Origin: Chryseobacterium sp.
GTDB taxonomy: Bacteria > Bacteroidota > Bacteroidia > Flavobacteriales > Weeksellaceae
Direction: 5' to 3'
Length of the DNA stretch: 64,000 bases
NCBI GenBank assembly: GCA_027492795.1
Contig: JAPUEB010000006.1
Location: 62,001-126,000, forward strand
Part shown: positions 1 through 9,109 of the stretch, one piece after another
Position numbering within the stretch: position 1 is the stretch's first letter
Layout of the letters: each line of letters begins with the position of its first letter
Position numbers and translations under genes: made by a program
Notes under the pieces: model-generated
What the model was told of the DNA's origin: nothing
Databases searched by the model: none
The model's input: the letters and a program-made list of their open reading frames with translations, nothing else

Positions 1-765
1 CCTGTAAAAAGATATTCTTCCGGAATGTATGTGCGATTGGCGTTTGCTGTTGCGGCACATTTGGAATCTGAAATTTTAATTGTGGACGAAGTTTTGGCTG
101 TTGGTGATGCGGAGTTTCAGAAGAAGTGTTTGGGTAAGATGGGTGATGTGAGTAAAGGAGAAGGAAGGACGATTTTGTTTGTGAGCCATAATCTCTCCGC
201 GGTGAGAGAACTTTGTAATTCAGGAATATTATTGGAAAACGGCAGACTTGTACACAATGGACGCATAGAGTCTTGTATTGCTGAATATCAGAAAAATAAC
301 AACCAGTTATCCCGCTATAATTCCCGCGACTCCAATAAAGTATTTGAAAATCAAAACATAAAAATTATTTCATTTAGTGCTTCACCTGAAATAGGAGGCC
401 TTATAACTGTAGATTCGGGAGTAAAAATTTCCGTTACATTTCTTAATAAAATTCCTAGTGGAAGCATTGACTTGTCTTTCTATCTAAAAACTGCCGGGGA
501 AACAACCATTTTCAGTACAGGAATGATGGTGGCGAACAAAAACAATATTCAACAAAAGGAATACACCGTTTCGTTTACCATTCCTGCAAATACTTTAAAT
601 GAAGATCAATATTATTTCGATATGTTTTGGGGGCATAACAGATCGGAAGTTGCATACAGCTTTCAGGATTTTGGATTTGAAATTTTAAATGTTGAAAATG
701 CACTTGGAGAAGTTGTAAAGTCTCCCGGAGTTTTAGCTCCTAAAATACTTTATAGCATTACATAA
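1..765 (+). CDS. ABC transporter ATPase for polysaccharide export, Wzt-like (5' end outside window)
   Basis: This is the C-terminal part of the ATP-binding subunit of an ABC-2 polysaccharide exporter. The frame is open from base 1, so the real start lies upstream; the internal ATG at 25 is inside the ABC signature (YSSGM, bases 13-27). Walker B with the catalytic Glu (ILIVDE) is at 73-90 and the H-loop (VSHN) at 181-192. About 120 residues follow the ATPase domain and look like the beta-sandwich that Wzt proteins use to recognise the finished glycan before export. That tail, together with the glycosyltransferases downstream, argues for O-antigen or capsule export rather than nutrient uptake. 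The membrane partner (Wzm) is presumably upstream. Confidence 0.9.
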   Translation, partial: PVKRYSSGMYVRLAFAVAAHLESEILIVDEVLAVGDAEFQKKCLGKMGDVSKGEGRTILFVSHNLSAVRELCNSGILLENGRLVHNGRIESCIAEYQKNNNQLSRYNSRDSNKVFENQNIKIISFSASPEIGGLITVDSGVKISVTFLNKIPSGSIDLSFYLKTAGETTIFSTGMMVANKNNIQQKEYTVSFTIPANTLNEDQYYFDMFWGHNRSEVAYSFQDFGFEILNVENALGEVVKSPGVLAPKILYSIT

Positions 766-775
766 AGTTCATATC

Positions 776-1729
776 ATGCTTCTAAACATCATATTTTCGT
801 ACAACAGGGCAATGCAGCTAGATTATCTGCTCAATTCTTCTTTAAAGCATTTAAAGATAGACTATGAAGTTGCCATTATTTACCACACTACCGGTGATCA
901 TCATTTGGGATATGAAAAACTGAAAGAAAAATACTCGAAATACCCACAGATTAAGTTTTACGAACGCGAACCTTTGAAACTCTCTCTTATCCAAAATCTA
1001 AGGTATTCTAAAAAGAAAAAAGAAGAACTCTCTAAAAAGGATAATTTCAAAAGTTTACTAGAAAAACTTCTACGGAAAACATCTTGTGACTTTGTGATGT
1101 TTAACACGGATGATGGAGTTTGGTTGGAAGATGTGGTGATAAGTGAAACCGTATTGAATTTAATTCGCTATAACGGCCAATCTTTTTCCTACCGGATGTA
1201 TGTTGGTAAAAACATAGAAGGTTTCCCAGAGTTTGTAAAAAAATGGGGCGATATATATCTTTGGGATTACTATGCTGAGAAGGAAATTACACATTGGACT
1301 TATCCTTTTGCTGTAGATGCAACTATTTATAATACTAAAGAACTTTTAAAAATTCTGCGAAAGGTTTACTATGATTCCCCTATAAATTTGGAAGGAAATG
1401 TGGTAAATTTCGCAATAAATAAAAAATTGTTAGGAATAGGTTTAGGACCTATTACATCAACTCTAAAAGGAACTGTTATAAACAGGGTTTCAACTACAAC
1501 TTTTAATCCAGCCTTAAAGGTAGATCCCAAAAAACTAAATGAAAAATTCCTAGAAGGTTTTTCTTTAGAATTAGTATTACCTGAAGAAAACGGAATAGTA
1601 AATGTAGTTCCAGTTGAGGTCAATATAATTCGAGGCGAAGTCAAAGAGAATCTTTATTCAATTGATGAGTTTGGAAAATCAGTACAGGGTAATTTTGGAA
1701 GTGAAGGTTCAAAAACACAAATGCAATAA
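776..1729 (+). CDS. Putative glycosyltransferase (GT-A-like)
   Basis: A 317-residue protein starting 10 bases after the ABC ATPase gene. The N-terminus (LLNIIFSYNRA) resembles the first beta strand and loop of GT-A glycosyltransferases. A FNTDDG segment around residue 111 sits where a metal-binding DxD motif would be expected. The C-terminal segment contains an NRVSTTTFNP stretch that I associate with small sugar transferases of glycan clusters. No signal peptide or membrane segment is apparent. The acceptor and donor sugars cannot be deduced, and the family assignment rests on overall pattern and context. Confidence 0.6.
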   Translation: MLLNIIFSYNRAMQLDYLLNSSLKHLKIDYEVAIIYHTTGDHHLGYEKLKEKYSKYPQIKFYEREPLKLSLIQNLRYSKKKKEELSKKDNFKSLLEKLLRKTSCDFVMFNTDDGVWLEDVVISETVLNLIRYNGQSFSYRMYVGKNIEGFPEFVKKWGDIYLWDYYAEKEITHWTYPFAVDATIYNTKELLKILRKVYYDSPINLEGNVVNFAINKKLLGIGLGPITSTLKGTVINRVSTTTFNPALKVDPKKLNEKFLEGFSLELVLPEENGIVNVVPVEVNIIRGEVKENLYSIDEFGKSVQGNFGSEGSKTQMQ

Positions 1730-1730
1730 G

Positions 1731-2132
1731 ATGACTAAACCGCAAATAATTGAATTTAGCAAAATTGGATCACCATCTTTAGGATATATTTCTGTAGCTG
1801 AAGCAGAAAAAAACATTCCTTTTACAATAAAAAGGGTTTACTGGACATACTTTACGCCAAACCATGTTGAACGCGGAAACCACGCACATAAGAAACTACA
1901 ACAAGTAATTTTTGCTGTCGCAGGAATAATCGATTTCAAACTGGTAGATCAAAATGAAAATGTTTATGAATTTACTTTAGATTCTCCGGAAAAAGCACTT
2001 TTTATTCCTCAAGGTTATTGGAGAGAGATTAGATTTTCACACAGCGCTGTATTATTATGTCTAGCTTCAGAAGTTTATGATGAGAGTGATTATATTAGAG
2101 ATTATCAAGAGTTTTTAGAAAATAAATTATGA
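1731..2132 (+). CDS. dTDP-4-dehydro-6-deoxyglucose 3,4-ketoisomerase (FdtA/QdtA-like cupin)
   Basis: A 133-residue cupin of the WxcM C-terminal/FdtA family, which moves the keto group of dTDP-4-keto-6-deoxyglucose from C4 to C3. The family hallmark is visible as [12 protein letters not shown], with the two histidines in the cupin barrel, followed by [10 protein letters not shown] chose ATG at 1731, one base after the previous stop; an earlier in-frame start at 1662 would overlap the upstream gene heavily. The gene overlaps the acyltransferase by 4 bases and is two genes before the aminotransferase, giving a complete 3-amino-sugar cassette. Whether the product has the galacto (Fuc3N) or gluco (Qui3N) configuration cannot be told from this sequence alone. 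Confidence 0.88.
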   Translation: MTKPQIIEFSKIGSPSLGYISVAEAEKNIPFTIKRVYWTYFTPNHVERGNHAHKKLQQVIFAVAGIIDFKLVDQNENVYEFTLDSPEKALFIPQGYWREIRFSHSAVLLCLASEVYDESDYIRDYQEFLENKL

Positions 2133-2614
2133 TATTTATACACCCACTTGCTGATGTACATAGTTCAAATATTGGCGAAAACACAAATGTTTGGCAATAC
2201 TGCGTGGTGCTTCAAAATGCTGTAATAGGTAAAAATTGTAATATAAACTGTCATGTTCTCATAGAAAATGATGTGAAAATCGGAGATAATGTAACCATAA
2301 AACCGGGTGTACAAATTTGGGACGGCGTTACATTAGAAGACAACGTGTTCATTGGTCCTAATGTTACTTTTACAAATGATTTAATTCCTCGCTCCAAACA
2401 ATATCCTGAATCATTTACTAAAACCTTAGTGAAAAAGGGAGCTTCAATCGGTGCAAATACCACAATAGTTGCAGGAAATACCATTGGCGAAAATTCTTTA
2501 ATTGGAGCAGGAAGTGTAATTACAAAAGATGTTCCGGCAAATACCGTATGGTACGGAAATCCTGCTAAGCAAAAAGGAACAATTGATGAAAAAGGAAAAA
2601 TAACTTATGATTAA
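2129..2614 (+). CDS. Left-handed beta-helix N-acyltransferase (FdtC/QdtC-like)
   Basis: A 161-residue hexapeptide-repeat acyltransferase. Repeats of the form [IV]GxNxxI run through most of the chain ([35 protein letters not shown]), ending in the usual GNPAK cap. In the dTDP-Fuc3NAc and dTDP-Qui3NAc pathways this enzyme class acetylates the 3-amino group after transamination, and the flanking ketoisomerase and aminotransferase make that the likely role. It overlaps the upstream gene by 4 bases (ATGA) and the downstream gene by 8, so the three are probably translationally coupled. Confidence 0.87.
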   Translation: MIFIHPLADVHSSNIGENTNVWQYCVVLQNAVIGKNCNINCHVLIENDVKIGDNVTIKPGVQIWDGVTLEDNVFIGPNVTFTNDLIPRSKQYPESFTKTLVKKGASIGANTTIVAGNTIGENSLIGAGSVITKDVPANTVWYGNPAKQKGTIDEKGKITYD

Positions 2615-3707
2615 ATTCCTCGACCTTCAAAAAATAAATCTCGCCCACCAACAGGAAATTGAAGGGCGACTAATCAATACTTTTCGAAGCGGATGGTATC
2701 TTTTAGGCAATGAGGTGAAAACTTTTGAAGAAAACCTTTCGGATTTTATTGGTGCAAAACACGCAATTGGTGTTGCTAATGGATTAGATGCTTTACGTTT
2801 AATATTGCGTGCATACATTGAAATGGGCGTGATGCAAAAAGGAGACGAAATTATTGTTCCCGCAAATACCTACATTGCATCCATATTGGCGATTTCAGAT
2901 AACGGACTCGTTCCTGTTTTGGTAGAACCTGATTTGGAGACGTACAATATTGACATTTCTAAAATCGAAGAAAAAATCACTTCCCGCACAAAAGGAATTA
3001 TGATTGTGCATTTATATGGCAGAGTTGTTTTTTCAGAAGAATTAAAAAATATTGCCAATAAATATTCTTTGAAAATTATTGAAGATAATGCACAAGCAAT
3101 CGGTGCGGTATGTAACGGATTCAAAACCGGAAATTTGGGTGATGCATCGGGTTTTAGTTTTTATCCTGGGAAAAACTTAGGAGCTTTAGGTGATGCAGGT
3201 GTTGTGACGACTAATGAGGATGAATTGGCAAAAACCATTCGTGCATTAGCGAATTATGGTTCAAACGAAAAGTATGTAAATATTTTTCAGGGGCTTAATT
3301 CTCGGCTGGATGAAGTTCAGGCAGCAATTTTGGATGTGAAGTTAAAATACATCAATGAAGAAAATGAAAAAAGGCGTCAAATTGCTAAGCGATATATTTC
3401 TGAAATTAAAAATCCAAAAATTATTCTTCCCGAAAACCCTAAGGATGAAGCTGAACATGTTTGGCATTTATTTGTAATTAGAACTGCCGAAAGAGATCAT
3501 CTTCAAAAATATTATGCAGAAAACGAAATTCAAACTTTAATTCATTATCCGATTCCGCCGCATAAGCAGAAAGCATATCAAAATTTGCATCATCTTTCTT
3601 TCCCAATTACAGAAAAGATTCATCAGGAAGTATTAAGTTTACCCATAAGTCCGGTTATGGAAGATCATGAGGTTACAAAAGTGATTACAACTATAAACAA
3701 TTACTAA
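2607..3707 (+). CDS. DegT/DnrJ/EryC1-family sugar aminotransferase (FdtB/QdtB-like)
   Basis: A 366-residue PLP-dependent aminotransferase of the DegT/DnrJ/EryC1/StrS family. The Schiff-base lysine is K189 in [14 protein letters not shown], and D160 in IIEDNAQA is placed to contact the pyridine nitrogen. Length and motif spacing are normal for the family. With the preceding ketoisomerase and N-acyltransferase it should make a dTDP-3-amino-3,6-dideoxyhexose from the 3-keto sugar using glutamate. The RmlA/RmlB enzymes needed to supply dTDP-4-keto-6-deoxyglucose are not in the window. The stop codon overlaps the next start by one base (TAATG). Confidence 0.92.
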   Translation: MIKFLDLQKINLAHQQEIEGRLINTFRSGWYLLGNEVKTFEENLSDFIGAKHAIGVANGLDALRLILRAYIEMGVMQKGDEIIVPANTYIASILAISDNGLVPVLVEPDLETYNIDISKIEEKITSRTKGIMIVHLYGRVVFSEELKNIANKYSLKIIEDNAQAIGAVCNGFKTGNLGDASGFSFYPGKNLGALGDAGVVTTNEDELAKTIRALANYGSNEKYVNIFQGLNSRLDEVQAAILDVKLKYINEENEKRRQIAKRYISEIKNPKIILPENPKDEAEHVWHLFVIRTAERDHLQKYYAENEIQTLIHYPIPPHKQKAYQNLHHLSFPITEKIHQEVLSLPISPVMEDHEVTKVITTINNY

Positions 3708-4612
3708 TGGAATTACCTTTAGTTAGTATTATTGTCGTTTCTTATAATCATTCTCAATTTTTATTAGAATGCTTAGACAGCATTAAAAATCAAACCTATA
3801 CCAATTGGGAATTGATTGTTGCTGATGATGCCTCTCCTGATGATTCTGTAGAGGTTATAAAAAAATGGCTAAGTGAAAATAATATAACTGCTAAAACAAA
3901 TTTCCACACCAAAAACACAGGTCTTGCAAAAACATTGAACGAATGTGTTGAATTGTGCAATGGCAAGTATGTAAAAATGTTAGCTGCCGATGATTTTTTA
4001 CATCCATTATGCTTCCAAAAATCTGTAGAAAAACTAGAAAAGTTAGGCAACAAATATGGAATGATTTTTACAGATATTTTTACGGTTAATAATCTGTCCG
4101 AAAGAATATCTGATTATGCAGATTATGATTCTTTGGGCGATATAGATCCTTTGATTTTTCGCAGAGAACTTATTAAAGGAAACAGAATAGCTGCACTTAG
4201 TGTAACAATGACTGCTGAAGCCCTTCGCGCCACAGGAAATTACGAAAACTCATTTTTAGCGGAAGACTATTATAGATGGTTGAAAATCAGCAAGAAATAC
4301 TTAATTGTTTATATTCCTGAAAAATTGGCCTTCTACAGATTACATAATGAGAACATTTCGACTTTAAAAAAAGAAAAACTTGAAGAAGAAGCTTTCTTGC
4401 TGAAAATGATGTTCGATGAAGAAGGGGAACTTGCAAAAGATATTCGATACGGAATCTTATGGAAATATCAAAAAGGCAAATTAACCGAGCAAATAAGATC
4501 ACTTTATAATAGCTACCACGGCAAAGACCATCAGTTAAACAAATGTATTCAACTAAGATTTCCTTTTGTTGTTTACAGAATCATTAAAAAATTAAGATTA
4601 TGGCAGAATTGA
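3707..4612 (+). CDS. Glycosyltransferase family 2
   Basis: A 301-residue GT-A enzyme of family 2. The N-terminal strand PLVSIIVVSYNHSQFL, the nucleotide-binding aspartates in VADDASPDDS and the metal-binding motif LAADD (about residue 90) are all present. The C-terminal part includes an AEDYYRW motif typical of the acceptor side of these enzymes. It overlaps the aminotransferase gene by one base and the next transferase by 13, so it belongs to the same transcription unit. Substrate unknown. Confidence 0.88.
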   Translation: MELPLVSIIVVSYNHSQFLLECLDSIKNQTYTNWELIVADDASPDDSVEVIKKWLSENNITAKTNFHTKNTGLAKTLNECVELCNGKYVKMLAADDFLHPLCFQKSVEKLEKLGNKYGMIFTDIFTVNNLSERISDYADYDSLGDIDPLIFRRELIKGNRIAALSVTMTAEALRATGNYENSFLAEDYYRWLKISKKYLIVYIPEKLAFYRLHNENISTLKKEKLEEEAFLLKMMFDEEGELAKDIRYGILWKYQKGKLTEQIRSLYNSYHGKDHQLNKCIQLRFPFVVYRIIKKLRLWQN

Positions 4613-5481
4613 TTTCTATCATCGTTCCCTGCTACAACCAATCCCAATTCTTAGATCAATGCTTGCAATCAGTTTTGGATCAAACCTATCAAAACTGGGA
4701 ATGCATTATTGTAAATGATGGTTCGCCAGATAATACTGAAGAAATCGCAAAAAAATGGACTGTAAAAGACAGCAGATTTCGGTATCTAAAAAAAGAAAAT
4801 GGCGGATTGTCATCTGCAAGAAATGCAGGTATTAACATAGCTAAAGGTCATTTTATACAATTTCTGGATTGCGATGATTTACTGGAAATTAATAAACTGA
4901 TGTCTCACGAACCCTACATGGATCAAAATATTGACATATCCATTTCTGGTTATAGGTATTTTGAAAGTGATGAGGGTGCATCCAAAAAAAGAATATTTGG
5001 AAGAAACTATTTTTTACCAGAAGTAGCCATCTGTGAACATGACGAAGTAGATTTGAAGGAACTTTTCAAAATAAAAAACCCCTTTGTAATTTCTGCACCT
5101 TTGTACAGAAAAAAAATCTTTCAAAAAATAGGAAATTTTAGTGAACTGCTTACTTCTTTGGAAGATTGGGAATTTAATCTAAGATGCGCTGTTAATAACT
5201 ATACTTTTCAGCATATTGGTTACCCTTCAAAAAGCTTTACTCTTATAAGGCTACATAACTCAAGTATGATGAGGGATGCAGAAAAGATGCAGCAGAATTA
5301 TAAAACTTTTTTAGAAATTTGCAATTGCAACCCTAAATACTTAGAAGCATTTGGTAAAACTGAAATCGTACATGTAAAAAAGCAAAAAACATCAAATTTC
5401 CGCAAAGTAATAAAATTGTTAATGCCTCCAATTCTAACCATTTTTGTAGATAAATTACTTCACAGAAGAAAAACACAATGA
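4600..5481 (+). CDS. Glycosyltransferase family 2
   Basis: A 293-residue family 2 glycosyltransferase. It has SIIVPCYNQSQFL at the N-terminus, VNDGSPDNT as the nucleotide site, FLDCDD as the DxD motif and a SLEDWEF motif further on. It closely resembles the gene at 10038 in these motifs (PCYNQ, VNDGS, LEDWEF), suggesting duplication within the locus. The start overlaps the previous gene by 13 bases. The basic C-terminus (KLLHRRKTQ) may touch the membrane. Specificity unknown. Confidence 0.88.
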   Translation: MAELISIIVPCYNQSQFLDQCLQSVLDQTYQNWECIIVNDGSPDNTEEIAKKWTVKDSRFRYLKKENGGLSSARNAGINIAKGHFIQFLDCDDLLEINKLMSHEPYMDQNIDISISGYRYFESDEGASKKRIFGRNYFLPEVAICEHDEVDLKELFKIKNPFVISAPLYRKKIFQKIGNFSELLTSLEDWEFNLRCAVNNYTFQHIGYPSKSFTLIRLHNSSMMRDAEKMQQNYKTFLEICNCNPKYLEAFGKTEIVHVKKQKTSNFRKVIKLLMPPILTIFVDKLLHRRKTQ

Positions 5482-6569
5482 AAACCAGAACCCGCGCTTT
5501 AGCCTTTTACCTTCCACAATACTACCCCACTCCCGAAAACGATGAGTGGTGGGAAAAAGGTTTTACAGAATGGACTAATGTTACCAAAGCAAAACCACTG
5601 TTCCCAGGACATCACCAACCGAATCTGCCATCAGAATTGGGTTTCTATGATTTAAGAATTCCAGAAGTACGGGAACAGCAGGCTCAATTGGCAAAAGAAC
5701 ACGGTATCGAAGGATTTATTTATTGGCATTATTGGTTTGGCAACGGAAAAAGGTTGCTCGACAGAATTTTCAAAGAGGTTTTAGAAAGTAAAAAACCTGA
5801 TTTCCCATTCTGCCTTGCTTGGGCCAATGAAACTTGGAAAGGAATGTGGCACGGATTGGGAGACAAACCTTTAGCAGAACAAACTTATCCGGGAATTGCA
5901 GACTATACCGCACACTTTTATGAAGTTCTTCCTGCATTCAAAGATCCAAGATACATCAGAGTACACAATAAGCCACTTTTTATGATTTATCGGGTGGTTG
6001 ATTTTCAGGATTGTCAAGTTTTTATTAACCTATGGAATAATCTGGCGAAAGAAAATGGTTTGGAAGGAGTTTTCTTTGTAGGACAGGTTTTTGATTACAG
6101 AAGAATTGAAGAAGCGTTTGCAAAAGGAGTGGATGCAGTGAACGAAATCCGCCTCAATGAGTTTCAGCACCGTTTCCCAAAACCTCAGTTTACTGCGAAA
6201 GAAAAATTGATGAATCGACTGCGGAAAGTACCTAAAGATTTACAAAAATACAATTACGAAAGCGTTATAAAATATCTGGTTGGTAAAGAAACTAAGAAGA
6301 ACAATGTAATTCCAACAATTTTTCCTAATTGGGATCATTCACCAAGAAGCAAAGGAAAAACACTTATTGTACACAATTCCACACCGGAACTTTTCCGAAA
6401 ACATATCCGTGAAGTCATTGAAATTGTAGAAAAAAAACCTGAAGAAGAAAATTTAGTTTTCATAAAATCTTGGAACGAATGGGCGGAAGGTAATTATATG
6501 GAACCGGATAGAAGATATGGACGGAAGTATTTGGAAGTCTTTCAAGAGGAAAATACGCTAAGAGATTAA
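5478..6569 (+). CDS. WbsX-like / glycoside-hydrolase-99-like protein of glycan clusters
   Basis: A 363-residue protein of the WbsX type (glycoside hydrolase 99-like fold) found in O-antigen and capsule clusters. Recognisable blocks are ALAFYLPQYYP near the N-terminus, GFTEWTNV, FIYWHYWFGNG, FCLAWANETW and the C-terminal SWNEWAEG. The family was first annotated as glycosyltransferases, but the fold resembles endo-mannosidases, so transferase versus hydrolase activity remains open. It overlaps the previous gene by 4 bases and lies in the middle of the locus. Confidence 0.85.
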   Translation: MKTRTRALAFYLPQYYPTPENDEWWEKGFTEWTNVTKAKPLFPGHHQPNLPSELGFYDLRIPEVREQQAQLAKEHGIEGFIYWHYWFGNGKRLLDRIFKEVLESKKPDFPFCLAWANETWKGMWHGLGDKPLAEQTYPGIADYTAHFYEVLPAFKDPRYIRVHNKPLFMIYRVVDFQDCQVFINLWNNLAKENGLEGVFFVGQVFDYRRIEEAFAKGVDAVNEIRLNEFQHRFPKPQFTAKEKLMNRLRKVPKDLQKYNYESVIKYLVGKETKKNNVIPTIFPNWDHSPRSKGKTLIVHNSTPELFRKHIREVIEIVEKKPEEENLVFIKSWNEWAEGNYMEPDRRYGRKYLEVFQEENTLRD

Positions 6570-6582
6570 CTAAAAGCAAAAA

Positions 6583-7347
6583 ATGATGAAAATCCCAGTA
6601 TTCAACGAGAAGAAAAAGCAAAAACTAGAATTTGCAGAAAAACATTTTAACGACACATACAATATAGAAGCCAAAAAATCGGCAGAAAAGGAACTTGCAA
6701 AAAGGCCTTTCAGATACGACATCATCAATTTTTTGGTGAAACAATTGAACCGTGAAGTCACCTATCTCGAAATCGGGGTTCGTGTACCTGCACACAATTT
6801 TGACAAAATAGAAGCCGCAGTAAAGTACAGCGTAGATCCTGGTGTAGAACGTGAACATAATCCTGTGGACTTCGCAGTGACAAGCGATGAATTTTTTCGA
6901 CAGTTGGAAGCAGGTGAGATTTTAACTAGGGATACCAAATTCGACATTATTTTTATAGATGGCCTTCATTTGGCAAATCAAGTGGAAAAAGATATTGAAA
7001 ACGCCCTTAAACATCTTTCAGACGACGGCTTTATCGTAATGCACGATTGTAATCCGCCGACAGAGTTTCATGCCCGAGAAAATTTCAGTTATATACTATC
7101 TCCTGTTGGTGGCCAATGGAATGGCACAACATGGAAAGCATTTTTCAAAACAAGAAAAAGAAAAGATATATTTTCTTGTTGCGTAGATACGGATTGGGGA
7201 GTTGGTATACTTTCTAAAAATATAAATTTTGGCAGCTCTTCCGAAGTAAGTAATGACTATTTTGAGTATGAAATCCTGAATGCAAACAGAAAATCTTCAT
7301 TAAACCTTGTATCTTTTGATGATTTTTGTGGTTTTTTCAAAAAATAA
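6583..7347 (+). CDS. Class I SAM-dependent methyltransferase (Methyltransf_24-like)
   Basis: A 254-residue methyltransferase-like protein. TYLEIGVRVPAHN (about residue 60) is the SAM-binding first motif and FDIIFIDGLH (about residue 123) is the post-II acidic strand, followed by GFIVMHDCNPP. These are features of the Methyltransf_24 group often seen in glycan and O-antigen clusters, where they modify sugars or transferred glycans. Two adjacent Met codons (6583 and 6586) are possible starts. The window has a second, unrelated-looking methyltransferase at 17727. Confidence 0.8.
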   Translation: MMKIPVFNEKKKQKLEFAEKHFNDTYNIEAKKSAEKELAKRPFRYDIINFLVKQLNREVTYLEIGVRVPAHNFDKIEAAVKYSVDPGVEREHNPVDFAVTSDEFFRQLEAGEILTRDTKFDIIFIDGLHLANQVEKDIENALKHLSDDGFIVMHDCNPPTEFHARENFSYILSPVGGQWNGTTWKAFFKTRKRKDIFSCCVDTDWGVGILSKNINFGSSSEVSNDYFEYEILNANRKSSLNLVSFDDFCGFFKK

Positions 7348-7359
7348 GCACTGCATAAG

Positions 7360-8286
7360 ATGACAAAAATTGCTGCTATTGTAGTTACTTATAACGCAGA
7401 CCGTAATAACTGGATTCAAAAATGTCTGGTCTCTCTGTTCGATTCGGATGTCGCAATAGATGTTATTGTTGTAGATAATGCCTCTAAAGACAATACTTGC
7501 AATATTATTAATAGCCAATTTCCAGACGTAACTTTAATTTCCTCAGAAAAAAACTTAGGTTTTGGCGGTGCAAATAATATAGGCCTGGAAACCGCATTGA
7601 AAAAAGGCTGCTCCCACTTCTTTCTACTTAATCAGGACGCTTGGGTAGAAAAAGATACCGTTCAAAAATTAGTTACATTACAAGACAAAAATCCTGAATA
7701 TGGAATTTTAAGTCCACTTCACCTTTCTGGTGATGGCAAAAAACTGGATTTTCATTTTATCAGTTCAGCATCTTACTCCAAATGTCCAGATTTATGCTCC
7801 GACTTTATTTTAGGATTAAACACAGATAGAATTTACGAAACCGAAAATGTTTGTGCTGCAGCTTGGATGCTTTCAAAAAAATGTCTGGAACTTGTTGGTG
7901 GTTTCAGTCCATCATTTTTTCATTATGCCGAAGACAATAATTATATACACAGGTTACAATTTAAAGGATTAAAAGCTGGAATTTATCCTAAGGTAAAAAT
8001 GTACCATGATAGGGATACACGCACAAAAAACAACCAGTACAGCAATAAAGAATTTGATTTAAATAACATTTATCTTTTAAAGCTTTTAAACCCTAAAGAA
8101 ACATTTACAACCTCACAGCTTATTAAATTACTTCGTAAAGAGGCACTAAAATCTCTTTTATCTCGAAATGTAGCGGATTTTAAGATGAAGAATAGACAAA
8201 TAGAAAACTTTAAGAAGAAAAAAAATGATATAAATTTTAATTTATCTGCTTCTAAAAAAGGGAGTTACCCATTCTTAAATCTATAG
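7360..8286 (+). CDS. Glycosyltransferase family 2, rhamnosyltransferase-like
   Basis: A 308-residue family 2 glycosyltransferase of the rhamnosyltransferase-like subgroup (COG1216 style). Diagnostic parts are IAAIVVTYNADRN, VVDNASKDNT, NLGFGGANNIG, the LNQDAW acidic motif at about residue 91, and FFHYAEDNNYIHR for acceptor binding and catalysis. This subgroup often adds 6-deoxyhexoses. The lysine-rich C-terminal 30 residues are unusual for the group. It sits 12 bases after the methyltransferase. Confidence 0.86.
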   Translation: MTKIAAIVVTYNADRNNWIQKCLVSLFDSDVAIDVIVVDNASKDNTCNIINSQFPDVTLISSEKNLGFGGANNIGLETALKKGCSHFFLLNQDAWVEKDTVQKLVTLQDKNPEYGILSPLHLSGDGKKLDFHFISSASYSKCPDLCSDFILGLNTDRIYETENVCAAAWMLSKKCLELVGGFSPSFFHYAEDNNYIHRLQFKGLKAGIYPKVKMYHDRDTRTKNNQYSNKEFDLNNIYLLKLLNPKETFTTSQLIKLLRKEALKSLLSRNVADFKMKNRQIENFKKKKNDINFNLSASKKGSYPFLNL

Positions 8287-8293
8287 TTTCATC

Positions 8294-9103
8294 GTGAAAA
8301 ACTTAATTGGAAATATCATTAAAAAGAACCTCCCAAAGCTTTACGAGGAATTGATCTTCAGGAAACAAGGTCGGTATTGCTATACCTATAATGCCGCCAA
8401 ATATCCCGACAGCTTCCTAGATAAAAATAAAAACACCTTTGAGAATAACGCAGAAAGTAAAATTACGGAGACCATATTTTGTTTTTGGACTGGAGAAAAT
8501 GAAATGAGCGATAACAGGAAAAAAGGATTAAAATCTTTGGAGGAAAAAACGATGATGAAGGTTACTCTCATTACGCCAGAAAATCTCGAACAGTATATTT
8601 TACCTGATTATCCCCTTCATAAAGGTTACGAACTGTTGAGCTTGGTTCACCGTTCGGACTATTTACGTTGCTATTTTATGCATCATTATGGTGGAGGATA
8701 TGCCGATATCAAAACATTTCACCATTCTTGGAAAAAGGCTTTTCAAAAAATAAAATCATCAAAAAAAGATAAATTTATAATAGGATATCAAGAAGTTGGA
8801 GGCGTCGCACAAGTTGGCGGAAAATTATATGATGATTTGAAGTTTTATTACCGCCTTCTTATAGGAAATGGTGCCTATATTTGCAAATCCAACACATGTT
8901 TTACAAAAGAATGGTATAATGAACTGCATAATAGAATGGATGTGCTGTACCCAAAGCTTATAGAACATTCCAAAAGAAATGCTGATTATCCAGTTCCTTA
9001 CACATATTTATTAGGACAGATATTTCATCCTTTATGTTTGAAATACCATCGTAATTTAATTCAGGATAACAACTTAAAGCCAGATTTTACAAATTATCAT
9101 TAA
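8294..9103 (+). CDS. Capsular polysaccharide synthesis-type sugar transferase (GT32/Caps_synth-like)
   Basis: A 269-residue sugar transferase related to the Caps_synth/Gly_transf_sug group. The core is IFCFWTGENEM near residue 60, then VHRSDYLRCYFMHHYGGGYADIK. In this family the Gly-Gly-x-Tyr-x-Asp segment carries the donor-binding DxD motif. Here it reads ADIK, so the second Asp of a strict DxD is replaced by Lys. The start is GTG at 8294, the first usable codon after the preceding stop. Confidence 0.72.
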   Translation: MKNLIGNIIKKNLPKLYEELIFRKQGRYCYTYNAAKYPDSFLDKNKNTFENNAESKITETIFCFWTGENEMSDNRKKGLKSLEEKTMMKVTLITPENLEQYILPDYPLHKGYELLSLVHRSDYLRCYFMHHYGGGYADIKTFHHSWKKAFQKIKSSKKDKFIIGYQEVGGVAQVGGKLYDDLKFYYRLLIGNGAYICKSNTCFTKEWYNELHNRMDVLYPKLIEHSKRNADYPVPYTYLLGQIFHPLCLKYHRNLIQDNNLKPDFTNYH

Positions 9104-9109
9104 TTAAAA

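Noticed and set aside
1662-1730. Longer N-terminus of the ketoisomerase starting at 1662
   Set aside because: It would overlap the upstream gene by 68 bases and adds residues not expected for the family; ATG 1731 fits.
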